DNA of 54,007 nt from Didymodactylos carnosus (lineage: Eukaryota > Rotifera > Eurotatoria > Philodinida > Philodinidae), in contig CAJNOQ010000346.1 of the NCBI GenBank assembly GCA_905250885.1, positions 1 through 54,007 on the forward strand, read 5' to 3'. This document shows positions 1 through 12,135 of this stretch, one piece after another (positions within the stretch are counted from its first letter, which is position 1; each line of letters starts with the position of its first letter). A program made the position numbers and the translations under genes. The notes beneath the pieces are model-generated. The model was not told the origin of the DNA. It saw nothing but the letters and a program-made list of their open reading frames with translations, and did not search any database.

Positions 1-3000
1 TTAGAGGTTTTGGTTTTTGGCCTTCCCTGGCCAGACTTGAAGTTTAATAAATTTTCTGATTGTGTAGGGTTGTAGAGAAATGTTTGCTCTATCAAACTCA
101 TGCCATACGATAATTCCATGCTATAAGAACTTTCGGCGCTAAGCCCACTTAAAGAAGTTTCACCGATAGGTGGCACCAGAAGCCGGTGCAACCTGCTTGA
201 ATATTACATTTCCTGATAAAGTTATCTTTTCTCTTTCTAACAACGCAAACCACACGTCTCTAGCTACTTCCGTTGAGAAGTTATTCAAGTTGCAACCAAC
301 TGCATTGTCCTATGAATAGTACGCCAGATTAAATTTCGCAGATAGATCATCAAAATATTGTACAAAATGTCAGTTAGATTTAAATTCTAATTCGGTCTCT
401 CCTATAACTGTATAATAAAGATTAATTACTATGAACAACTTTGCTTGTAGAAAAGATAAAACTTCCTGTGAATTACCGAGTTCCGAGCTTTTTTCTCCAA
501 CAACAAATAGCAGACATTCAATATCGTAAGTGCAAAGATTGTGATGTTCAGAAATACATATGTGAACTTTTGAATTTTGGAATTCATATGTGGAAAAAAG
601 AACAACACAAATCTGCTAGAAAATATGGAAACATATATGCTGGTAACCAGGAAACATTTTAAACACATGATGATCTATTTGTCTATTGATATTACTTAGA
701 TGACTGATAATGCTTTTCAAGTTCTTATTTAAAGTGACAAAAGGTCAAATGATTATTTCCAGGTACAATAGTGTGCTTTATTAAATGTACAAAATTCTAT
801 GCTTACAGCAAACATAGAATATGAAAATGACATAAAACACTCAACGTATGAGTTATATTGACATTTACGAACATTGCGTGCATCCTATCGTTATCAGTAA
901 CTTTAAAATGCACTTCTTTAGTGTTTATTTGTTTGTTCAGTACGGCTTACTGCTTTAGTTGTTTATTAATAAACAGAATTTAGACTATAGTGTTTATTCT
1001 TTCTCTCTCTCTCTATCAATCACTTTTGTACTAGTTGGAATCCTCGAAGTCTGTGGATAATTCTTTGCTGACTAATTTAATTACTGCTATTTTTAGACAC
1101 AGTACGAATAGTTACAGTCATCACATTTCTATTTAAGACATTTTAAAATCAAATACTCTATCTAATATTTTATAAACTTACACCACAACCCGGGAACCAT
1201 AAATGTAGCTAGTCTAATTCAATTTTTCAGTACTAATCATTCGATCATCAAAGAATCTGATACTTGTGATAATAAAAAGCTGATCATGCACTAATCTATC
1301 CTTCGATGATATTATCTACACTGCATTAGATAAATTTTTATCTTTTCTACATCTTGATATGTTTTATAATCTTCTAGAGATCTAAAGAAAACATCTGATA
1401 CACCGACATTTCTGCGAAAACTTGTTTATTGGGAAAGAAGAAGAACTGAGTCTGGTTTTATATTTTGTATATTGTGTTCTGAAACCTGAGTGAAGTTATG
1501 TGGTGAATAGTCATTATGTGATACTGAGTTACAGCTATACAGTTTCGCATTATGAAAATATGTTTTGTGTGAAACTACTTTTCGAACTCACTTTCACACT
1601 GCATACACACGCGCCTCCCACGACACACTGCCAAAAATATCCAAATGTGTACTAAGAAAAATTTGCAGAAGAGTCGGAGTCTTGTTCGCGATAGTGTCGA
1701 TTCACGGAAATGTCGTGTCAGAAATATCTGGTACAGATTTAATCACGTCTCATAACCCGCTTATAAAATATACATTTTTCCATCATATTTATGAACATCT
1801 AACTTACCGCCCCACAGAAAATGTTCCAAAAAGTATTTATCATCATACGAATTTCGTGTATGATAACTTTTGAAAAGTTGGAGCGATGAAGTAGATGGAC
1901 TACGATATAAGCAATTCTGAGCAATAAAATGATAGAACTGAAAACGATGGATGCATTTAGATTTGTTTCAACAAGTAATTTCCAATTCAATAAAACAGTT
2001 GAATTTAAGTTTAAATTATAAAACATAACTTTCTACGCTTTTCTAACACATTCGGTTCTGTTGTTGATCTCGGATCTATCACCATCTTCTTGTCATAAAT
2101 AACTACATTGATAATCGATTCTATTGCTAGTAAAAAACGTCGAATCTTCCATCTGCAATATCTTCCTTACATTGCGACTATACACTTTTTTGGTCAAGAT
2201 ATCAAATAGGATCAAGTAGATGAATATGACTTGTTGTTTGTTTGAATTTTGCAATGAAATATAATTCAAAGAATAATGCAGAATATAGCAAAAGGAAATG
2301 ACAAGAATAATTGTTTATCTGTGCGCTTGTTTGCATTGAATTAATAAAGTTTTGCCCGTTTTTCTCTATCATATAGCTGTGCCACATTTTCGTTAAAACA
2401 GAGGAGCATCTAGCGAATTAGTTTTGTACCAATAATGTTAATGTTAACTGTAACGGTGTACTCTCGTTTCACCGACTTTTCTAAAAATATAGAAATCTAT
2501 AGTTCTTGTTTCGTCTACTTTTTTCTTAATTGATTTATTCATACTAATTACGTGATTATGTACAAAAAATTAAATTTAGAATTTTTTAATACCAATCAGT
2601 TTCATACTTCGATCATGAAACCTTCAATTTTTACATCATTTACTGACTTCGGTATTGAAGGATAACTTTTATTACGTGCAGTATAAAGTGACGTTTTTAT
2701 TTTTTTAAAGGTTGGTGTCGTAGCTATTTGGTATGATGCTGCCCCCTCAATGGTGGCCCCAGGATCCATCTTGTACCTTACTGTCTCTTATTCGCCAAGC
2801 TATTGTGAAACTTTCGGAACACGACCAACTCACAAATAGACATTTTCGTTGATATAAATTACAGAACACGCCCCCGAAATCTCTATTGCCTGTACGTAGA
2901 GAAAATTTTGTTTTAAAAAAGTGAGTTTTTTAGATGTTTTCAAAATTATCGATTTTGTAAGGTTCATATTTCGGAGACAAAGCTATGAAGCGAAATAGTC

Positions 3001-6000
3001 TCTTTACCTATCGATAGCTCATGAAGTTCACTACAAAAAATGTTTTTAAAGTTTTTGAATTCCGTGCTTCCTTAATTTTTTGCAATCGATCTACAAATGG
3101 TCACTCCAGTGATCAAGGGGGGTAAAGGGTTAAAATAAACTGATTGATTTATTGATTCATAAGAAAAAAATTTACGATACTTCATAGAACTAATAGGTTT
3201 GCGTTAGATCGTTATGGGAAAGACATTCAAAAAATGGCATCGCCCGAAATCTGCTGTCATGAAAAATGTGCAGTAGTCGAGAAGTGTGACAGCCATTATA
3301 GACCATAAGATCCTTAACTTGCAGTTAAGCGAACAATCATCACCTGCATGGTAGTACGAGAAAATGGCTCTTAATAGGACAATATGAAATGTATACAAAA
3401 TTTCAGATCTTTCCAAACTATATTCTCTTTTTGACTTTACTACTTTCGGTTTTTCAGAAGGACACATTAAAATAGACTCGGAAGGTATGATCATGTTGTG
3501 TGGTTAAAACCCAACTCTAGAAAATTAAAAGCAATGTCAAAACTTCACTGCAGAACTTCTATGTTTTATCGACTAAGTATTTCAAAAGAATATAAAGTAG
3601 ATATATCGGAGTCGAAAAGATGAAAAACTTGATTTATAACAGTTTGAGGTGATATTGTTTAAATTTTGTTCACTATTCTGTCCTCTCTTTTTCGTGATCT
3701 CAACCTCTCATTTGTGTCGCAAAATGTTATCTGATTGTTTTATGTTGATTGAAAATAATTTACTATGTCAAATTCGCATTTTCCATCAACGCTGTTATTT
3801 TTAAAGATGAAATGATTGAATTTTTGTTGAAAAATTTATGGATATATGACGGAAGATACGATTATAGTCGTCAGAATAAAAATGCGTGTATTATGTGTGC
3901 TTTTAAAATCGTCAACTATGTTTGTCATTCACACCTTCATTTGAACTGTAATCATCGTTATTGTTGTCAACTTGGATATTGTTGCGTCTTGCAGGAGTCG
4001 CTTCAGTGGTTAGATCATCAATTTTTCTTTTAGCTTTGAAATATTACTAGTTTCTTTTCGTATTGCATGTTTAATCGTTTTCTTCAATCAATCTTTCGTG
4101 TTAATCATTATTGAATAATACCATTTTCAAATGCTCCCGTTCAATTCAGTGCGATCTCTAGAAAATGAACAAAGGCTTAATTGAAAATCAGCGCAAGTCA
4201 GCCCGTTTAGTTAGGTGTCTAATTTAAAATAAAACAAACCCGAACTCTCTAGCTTGATGTATATTAAAAAATCCTTAGAAAAACTTCAGAGTCCTTTTAG
4301 AACCTTGTTCTCTCGAAAACTCCTAAATGGTAAGTCTTGGAGACGCACGAAATTTTCATTCCCATAACTCATTGTGTCTAACATTTATGAAAAGTTTCAT
4401 CAAAATCGGATGTACGATGTTGGAGATAATTTCTTAGAGAGGCCCTTAAGCCTAGCAAAAGTAGGATTCTCAAGAAAGATTATCTCTTTAACAAAACGAA
4501 AAACTAAATTTTATTGAATAAAGCTCTAATGTTGAATTTTTCTCAATCAAATATTCGTTTTTGGAAAATATCAAGGATCATTACGAAAAGTAGGACTCCC
4601 GAAAAGAATTTTTCCTAGATCTTATTGATCTGAAATAGTTGGTTCAGCGGTTTTCGGTATTTTCTTCATTTCACAAGAATTTTGCAACCTCTTAGTAAAA
4701 TCCCTTTTAAAGGACGGAATTAGCAGTATTTTTGTTTAAAATTTGTAAATAAAAGTCGTCACGATTAATATGGTTGGAAAGATATAAGACATTCGTTATG
4801 CGTTAATGGTTTCGTAATCTTTGAAGCGATCAGATTGACCCCAGTCAAGGTATGTCGATTATTTACTGCAAAGAAGATATGTATACTTTATTTAAGAGTA
4901 TTCACTACACGTGAATGGCTTCTCACTTACTTGCCTGATGTATTTGTGCTATTTACTAGTGACTAATATATTATACAGTTGAAATAAATGGGCTATGCAC
5001 TAAAATACCGCGTTTAGGCTCATACCAGTTATATAAAAAATGCATAATTTAGTGTATTTCCACTGTAGTTACAAAAACGTCATACCTAAATCAATCAATC
5101 CTACATAGGATCTTATAGGGTTTTTATAAGATCTTATGGGGTAGAATAAGGGAAGAAAACAGAATACACGAACAGACAGTCTGCTCTTGAGAGAGTCTAA
5201 AATTGAGGGAAACTAGAGATATCAGCAGTCATAAGAAGAAACAAAGATTGCAAACTGCCGATGATAAGAATCTCCGATCGCAAAAAGGTTAATTTGATCT
5301 TTGAAATACCACTATCAACTATTACATGTTGCTCTAGAAGCATTCTACTAACACTCCTATAATACTTGCATTCCATATCAATGGAAAAAAATAATTTTGA
5401 TTTAAAATGGAAAAAACCGAAGTATGACACCGTAGTTTAGTGTGCCATTGTATATATATATTGAATCGAGCAAAATAAATATATACACAAACGGGCACCG
5501 TTATTTTCCTGCTTTACTTTATTGTTCGACTGAAAAGTCACGTTTCATCCATCATTTTCCTGTTTGCTACACGTTGATGGATGACGACGAAGTACAGAGC
5601 CGTTTTTTCTTTGTTTTCCTCCTGTTTTCCATTTACTCATCATTCATTAGAATGAAATGCATATAAATAGCAAGCAAATGACATGTAAATTATTCACTTC
5701 ATTGAAGTGAATGTCACAAATTCAAGTACATGGTACGGAGAATGAATAATTAGTGAATACACAGTATATTTTCCGTTTACTACTGCAGAAGCGATTGCAT
5801 GAGCACAGTAAATGGAAAGTAAATGTTTTTCAAATGGCAAGCCTATGGACAGACATTTAACAAAATTATTAGCTCATATGCATGAAGGATGCACATGCAG
5901 ATTGGATGCTTTATTCACTTGAATTGAATAAACTATAAATTGTAAAAAAAAGTTTTTTCCATTGTATAATACACTAATATACTTCTTGTTTGTTCTCTTT

Positions 6001-6921
6001 ATAAATAAGAAGTACTTGTATTTCTGAACTTTCCTCTGCGGCTCCGATATGTGATTAGTGATGATTAAACCACCATTATAAATATTATATAAAGCTCATA
6101 CAGTTGACACAACAATCGATCATTTAAAAAAAACCTGTACATATATATACATGTGTTTAGCAATGACAATAAAGTTGCTCAAGAGTAATATTGTCGTTTT
6201 TTTTGCAACCTAGCATTTGTTGTGCATCAATGCATAAAGCCTTGGATACAAACTATTTTATTCAAACTAATTAAAAAAGACAAATATACATCCATTTTTT
6301 TGGAGCAGCTGAATATGAAATCATAATAGAAATACAAACGACATTGTTTAATACTTTTGCCGTTTTTAGATAAATTTTTCAAAGAAAACGGTCAAGATAC
6401 TTGAAAAATAGGTAAATGTGCATCGATCTGATTTAGTAACAGAAAGTCACAAAGAAAAAAAGATAAAATGAATCGGAGGGTATGCATTTATTTTGTGTGT
6501 GAGAGAGAGAAAGGAGAGAGAAAGAAAGGAACAAAGAGCATAAAACCACAGATATTTCAAATACGGTTATGAGTAAAAAAAAATACCCATGAATAGACAC
6601 ACAGGTGAACTACCAGCATCCACATACTTAAAAGAATACATATCATACAAAGCATCCTACCACTGCTATATTCGATAGTGAATAATATGAAAAAATCTTA
6701 CTAGACAAATTATTACTACTGCTTCGATTATTTGTTGACACTAATTGGTTTTCCGATGAAAACGAATTTTCAATTATCAATTCTTTATAGCATTTAGCTT
6801 TACTTTTCATCTCTATTTTTGTAGTCTATTTGAACGGTTCATGCTAAACCTTGGACAAGTGGAATGACATCGTAATCGATTCCCGGAATTGTTCAGTTAA
6901 TCTTAATCAATCTCGCGTACT
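1..6921. other. Gene-poor AT-rich region
   Basis: No open frame here shows a recognisable family, repeat structure or believable splice chain; the longest stretches (1565-1873 +, 3749-4033 +, 3204-3494 -) look like chance frames. About 66-110 resembles part of the inverted-repeat element in RdRP intron 1 (shared words TTGTAGAG and AAACTCA, similarly spaced). A 21-bp near-palindrome lies at 5692-5712. Promoter and 5' UTR of the gene starting at 6922 presumably lie in the last few hundred bases, but no core element is clear. Confidence 0.6.
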
Positions 6922-9900
6922 ATGCCGCTACAAGACGTTTCCAATGATCCCCACATGCTTGATTGGCTACACACAGCCGGACATGGTCATCTGTTAGGTG
7001 ATCAATCCCATTCGAGTTCAGCTCCACATCCAGCTACAACTAGTGGTGAGGCGACTAACTATACTCATCAGCCCGATTCTTCTCCCATACATAGTGGGGA
7101 TCATCATCTTGATGCACCACAACACTCACCATCTCCGCATTTTCAAACATCAAACTCGGGTAATCCGCCAACGTCATTCCATCAGACCTCTTACGGAGGT
7201 TCACCATCTTCTCACTTTCAAACATCAAACTCGAGTAATCCGCCAGCGTCATTCCATCAGACCTCTTACGGAAGTTCACCGCCTCCTCCTACTATACTAC
7301 CCCCATTACTGTCTCATCCGCAAGCAAACTATGGCGGCATAACGTCGAATAGTCCAACACGGTTTACTTCATCGCCAATGAATTATGATAGTACACACTT
7401 TCTTAATTCTGGCAATCACCAACAAATGGATGTAGATATTGAAGCACTGCGTCGTGATCCAAATACAAAAGTAGTGCAACGACCACCAGCTGAAGATGTT
7501 GTCTATAAACAGCGAGTATTCGTTCGTTATCTTCAACCACCGACACCACCTGTGAGTGGGACAATTATTGTTCGAGAAAAACAAGCGCCTCCTCCAGCAC
7601 CCGATCCGCCTTGACACCTTACACAAAAGACGTATGTGTATGAAAATAAGCGCAACAAACAATAAAATAACACAGAAGCAGCTAAAACTAAGAAGAAACA
7701 CTTTGAAAAGCAAAAATTTTCTTTAGATAACAAGTCCTTACAGAAAGAATGCTAATCGTGATTAAACGATTTCATAATCGAAAAAAACAGTCTTCCTTTT
7801 TTTAGATCCTTTGCGAATGTCATCTTATTGTCTTACGACGGGCACCACCTCCTCCTCCTACACCACCGCCAGTGGTTATTCGAGAGGTAAGTCAATGAAT
7901 GGGCAGAAAAATGAAATTTCTAAAGTACACGTTGCAAAAGAGTTTCAAATGAACATTCTCTCTCGCATTAGCGTCCACCAGTACTTCCACCTCCTGAGGG
8001 GACTACTGTTATTGATAAAATAATTCCACCACTTCAAAAACCACCGCGACAACTCATCGTCGAACAATATCCACCGTTACCACCAAAACCTCAAGACGTT
8101 ATCATCGAACGATGGCTCCCATTACCTCCGCGTCAACGAAAAATTCTCTACGAACGTTTACCTCCTTCGAATCCACCACGAGCGACACCGCCAATCATTA
8201 TTCAACACGGCCAGCCAAATGTACGAGTCGTCAAAGAAGTTATAACTAATACACCGCCCACTCAATCAGCTCCACACCATGTAGGTCATACAGACATAAA
8301 TCACATTCTCTCAGGGCTTGGTGCTCATCAATATCAAACAGCTGGATCATCTTCAGTATGTTAGACATTATATCGCGGACCATTATAACACTAAATGGTT
8401 TTAAATATTTTAGTTGTCACCATCATCCCTTTTTTCCTATAGTCCATATTCTACAATGCAACCTACAACTGGTTACAACACAGCACATCACCCACAGTCG
8501 GACGTTATCGTATTACAAGGTGGTGCTCAACATACGTTGCCATCATCAAGTTATGCTATACCAATGACGTGCGTTGTCAATAATCAAAATGCTCTTTCCA
8601 GCAGTCTTGGTGCCTATCGTGGGGGAACCTCAACATTTCCAATGGCCACAAGTTTACCGGGGCAAAGTTCTGTTTATCATGTGCCAGGTAAGTACCCTTC
8701 GTGGTGGATTCATAACTGAAAAATGTTCACCAATCTACTTATATTTTTAGATAATGTTCCAATAGAAAGTGTTTTAAGACAACTTGGAATAGATCCGACG
8801 ACATTACAACGTTCATCACATTATCCTTCCCATTTAGGTATATCTTCATCAGTCACATATTGATGATTACACTATGCAGATTTTCACAGCACCAGCTCGT
8901 TTTTTAGTTTGATCACATGAGTTCAATTTGTTGTTGGATTTGCTGCTCTGGTTTTTTTCGTTGTTGTAGACACTCTAGTAAATAAATAAAACTTATTCTC
9001 GCTAAAACTAATTTGCTACCCAGTTTTAGTTATAGAATTAACATTGGGTTTTTCTAAAAAAGTTGTAGTTATTAACCGAGTGTGCGCTTGAAACTGTCAA
9101 ATTTTGGATATAATAAGAGCAAATATTACTAACATTCAAACTTTCTGTACACAATTACAGATACTAAGCCTTAATTAATAGCATTTAACAAGATATTTTT
9201 ATATTAGAATATGCAGATGGCTCTGGCTAAAGATTCTAAAATTTTTACCGAAACTGATACAACGTAATGTTTTGACAAACAAGTTATATCGATAAATCGG
9301 ACCAAAAATGTGACAGAACCAAAACTTTTGACCTTCTTACGGTAGCAGGCCTTATCACAGCAATAAATCACTTTAGAATCAATTTTTCGGTAGTCACTGT
9401 TGTCTTATGATGGAGACAAGTGCTTAGAACATCGAAAGAGATAGAGCAACCCAAAAGTGATCTTCTAACTATTATTCATTTCAAAAAGGAATGTTTTTGG
9501 ATGTTTTTCTCATAACTTTTGATAGAAATGAGCTAGAAATCGTCAGTTTCCAGCAATAGAAAGAGAAATGTCGATCAACTCATGGGAAAATGAAAATAGA
9601 ATTACCATCTGCGGGTGATACACCGCGTTGGATCATTTTTCAGAAGACTTTCTGCCACTAAAGACGTTTTTATTTTGGATGCCGAGAAGTGGGTTCGAAT
9701 CAGAGAACATTGCTCTACAGAACTACGAAAGTCCCAGACCGCCATCTACCATGGCTCAGGCGCTATAGGGTTTCTTCGAATATCTACCTTATCGGCTGCA
9801 GTCTGAGTCTGCGGAATCGCAGAAACACGTGGAGACATAGGATATTGACCACGTTGATTCACGCGACAATGTGTGTTTTCAGAAGAAAATCCAGGAACCT

Positions 9901-11881
9901 AGTGAAAATCTATAGTAGGTCAAACAACCCATTTTTGGACCTTTACACTGAAAATTAAAAAATTCAGATAGCACTTGTTTTTTAAAAGGTTTTATAGAAA
10001 TATTTGGAAGGAAAGGAATGTTTCAAAATCTCAACTACAGAACCAAATTCAGCGAGAGTTATGAACTTTTTAATTTTTCATGTAAAGGTCCAAAAATGGG
10101 TTGTTTGACCTACTATAGATTTTCACTAGGTTCCTGGATTTTCTTCTGAAAACACACATTGCCGCGTGAATCAACGTGGTCAATATCCTATGTCTCCACG
10201 TGTTTCTGCGATTCCGCAGACTCAGACTGCAGCCGATAAGGTAGATATTCGAAGAAACCCTATAGCGCCTGAGCCATGGTAGATGGCGGTCTGGGACTTT
10301 CGTAGTTCTGTAGAGCAATGTTCTCTGATTCGAACCCACTTCTCGGCATCCAAAATAAAAACGTCTTTAGTGGCAGAAAGTCTTCTGAAAAATGATCCAA
10401 CGCGGTGTATCACCCGCAGATGGTAATTCTATTTTCATTTTCCCATGAGTTGATCGACATTTCTCTTTCTATTGCTGGAAACTGACGATTTCTAGCTCAT
10501 TTCTATCAAAAGTCATGAGAAAAACATCCAAGAACATTTCATTTTGAGATGGGTATGAGTACACGTACCGTATCCTATTCATAAACGCAACCTGGTTTAT
10601 TACAGGTTTTCGAAATTGCGCTTTAGAAATACATCAATTTCACACAAGTATGAGTAATTTGAGTTCGAAAAAGATAAGAGTTCTCAACGTAAGCTCGTTA
10701 GTTATCAAATGGCTTCATATCAGTTATACATTTCCTTATCTACTGTATGTTTTCTGCGATAATAAATCAAATTGATGATATCTTTTTTCCTCCGGTTAAA
10801 GTTCAAAGTAATCCAACCAGCACCCGTAACAAACTTTTAGATTGGTTCTGTCTACACGTTTCAACTTCCGATTCTCGGTATAACAAATAATAAACAAAAC
10901 TACAAAATATACGTAAATGAATAAAACATTGACTAAAGTATGATTTCTCTTTATAATTTATTCAATGTCATACTTATAAAACTTTTTTTTCTGATGGCTA
11001 TTTTAGAATTGGCAAATTGAAGAGAAGCTAGAAAAAAACCGCATGTCTCTTCATCTTGATGCTCTGATATTTCAATTCTCATTTCATTTTTTTGCAATGT
11101 TATACTTGAGGATGATAATGATTCATTCATTTATTTCTATGATTTACTTTAGATCAACATACGGCCGTTCAACATGTTTGGAATGCAGCCCTACACGCAC
11201 AACCACAAAGTAATAATAAAGTTTCGAAAAGTTGCAATAGCCATTGATTTTCGTCAAATTTTAGATACTTCTGCAGCTCATCACGTTTGGGATAATATTG
11301 AACATTACCTACATCCACAACATGGTTAGCGCTATTGATCAACGAATCTCTGCTTTCCAAAACTGATTATATTTCTGATTTTAGGTGGTAGTTCACCAGT
11401 AAGAAGTGTCTGGGATCATATTACCCATCCAGATCATTATCGCCAACAACAACAATCACATCATCCTCCTCCCCCATCAAATTATCCACCGGCACCGCAT
11501 CCTCCTCCTCCATCAAATTATCCACCGGCACCGCATCCTCCTCCATCAAGCTATCCTCCTTCGTCAAACTATCATCCTCCTCCATCAAGCTATCCTCCTC
11601 CTTCGTCAAGCTATCCTCCTCCTTCGTCAAACTATCATCCTCCTCCATCAAGCTATCCTCCTCCTCCGTCAAGCTATCCTCCTCCTTCGTCAAGCTATCC
11701 TCCTCCTTCGTCAAACTATCCTCCTCCTCGTCCATCAAATTATCCTCCTCCTCCATCAAATCGTCCTCCACCATCACCACAAAATTATCCACCACCATAT
11801 AATCAAGGTACATCATCACCACCTCAACAATCTGGTGGTGGTGGTATTGGTTCATTATGGAGCAAATTAGCTGGACATTAA
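6922..11881 (+). CDS. Pro/Ser/His-rich repeat protein, eight exons, unknown function
   Basis: Proposed exons: 6922-7551, 7806-7886, 7972-8355, 8414-8687, 8751-8837, 11153-11209, 11265-11324 and 11385-11881. Joined, they give 690 codons with every phase matching. Residues 1-180 are rich in His, Ser, Pro and Asn and carry a near-duplicated segment (FQTSNS..NPP.SFHQTSYG). Exons 2-3 carry spaced V/I-rich strands separated by proline runs (PPPVVIRE, VIIERWLPLPP, LIVEQYPPLPP). Exons 6-8 each contain an (H/S)VW(D/N) motif (HVWNAAL, HVWDNI, SVWDHI), and the protein ends SLWSKLAGH. The last exon is a PPPSSYPPP low-complexity tail. No signal peptide or membrane segment is seen. The spaced V/E/P strands recall cytoskeletal alveolin or articulin-type repeats, but that is only resemblance. 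The exon 1/2 join is uncertain: skipping the GTGAGT donor at 7552 gives a 230-residue form ending at TGA 7612-7614. The 8838-11152 intron holds a large palindrome. I do not recognise the family. Confidence 0.72.
9477..10551. repeat. 1.07-kb near-perfect palindrome in an intron
   Basis: Left arm about 9477-9966 and right arm about 10062-10551, each near 490 bp, separated by a ~95-bp spacer. Translations of the arms read outward-in are almost identical: a 63-residue frame at 9615-9806 (+) matches 10222-10413 (-) exactly, and an 89-residue pair differs at three positions. Divergence is slightly higher at the outer ends. No stop-free gene, transposase or clear target duplication was found. It lies in the 2.3-kb intron between exons 5 and 6 of the proline-rich gene, so its transcript could fold into a long double-stranded RNA. 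It is probably a foldback element or an inverted duplication. Confidence 0.92.
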
Positions 11882-12135
11882 ATCTATTCTAACTCTCTTC
11901 ATGCGTCTGAATCTCTTTTTTCCGTTTTAAGTACACTTTTTATGTTCTGTTTGTCAGAAACAAAAATACTTTTTTCGTATAACGAACCATAGCACTAGTT
12001 TCCTCAATTGAATGATCAACATCAAATACAAGTCGTTATCGCACTAAACAGCCGGTTTGCTCCATTCTACTATATTATTTTCTAGACTTTATATATATTA
12101 CTGAAAACAACAAATATTATGGATAATATTTTATT
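11882..12135. other. Convergent intergenic spacer
   Basis: 254 bp between the stop of the proline-rich gene (+) and the stop of the LDLa membrane protein gene (-). On the minus strand an AATAAA directly follows the TAA stop (about 12130-12135), a plausible polyadenylation signal. No clear AATAAA follows the plus-strand gene. Confidence 0.55.

Noticed and set aside
1565-1873. 102-codon plus-strand open frame near the window start
   Set aside because: No family resemblance, no splice partners and codon content like the surrounding non-coding DNA.
9690-9780. tRNA-like B-box word GGGTTCGAATC and an A-box-like TGGCTCAGGCG in the palindrome arm
   Set aside because: The two boxes are in the wrong order for a tRNA on that strand and the bases around the T-loop do not pair into a stem.
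9615-10413. Open frames of 63 and 89 codons in the palindrome arms as genes
   Set aside because: Several overlapping frames are open at once, none resembles a known protein, and symmetry alone explains their duplication.
11421-11855. Long Glu/Asp-rich open frame on the minus strand
   Set aside because: It is the antisense shadow of the PPPSSYPPP repeat in the last exon of the proline-rich gene.
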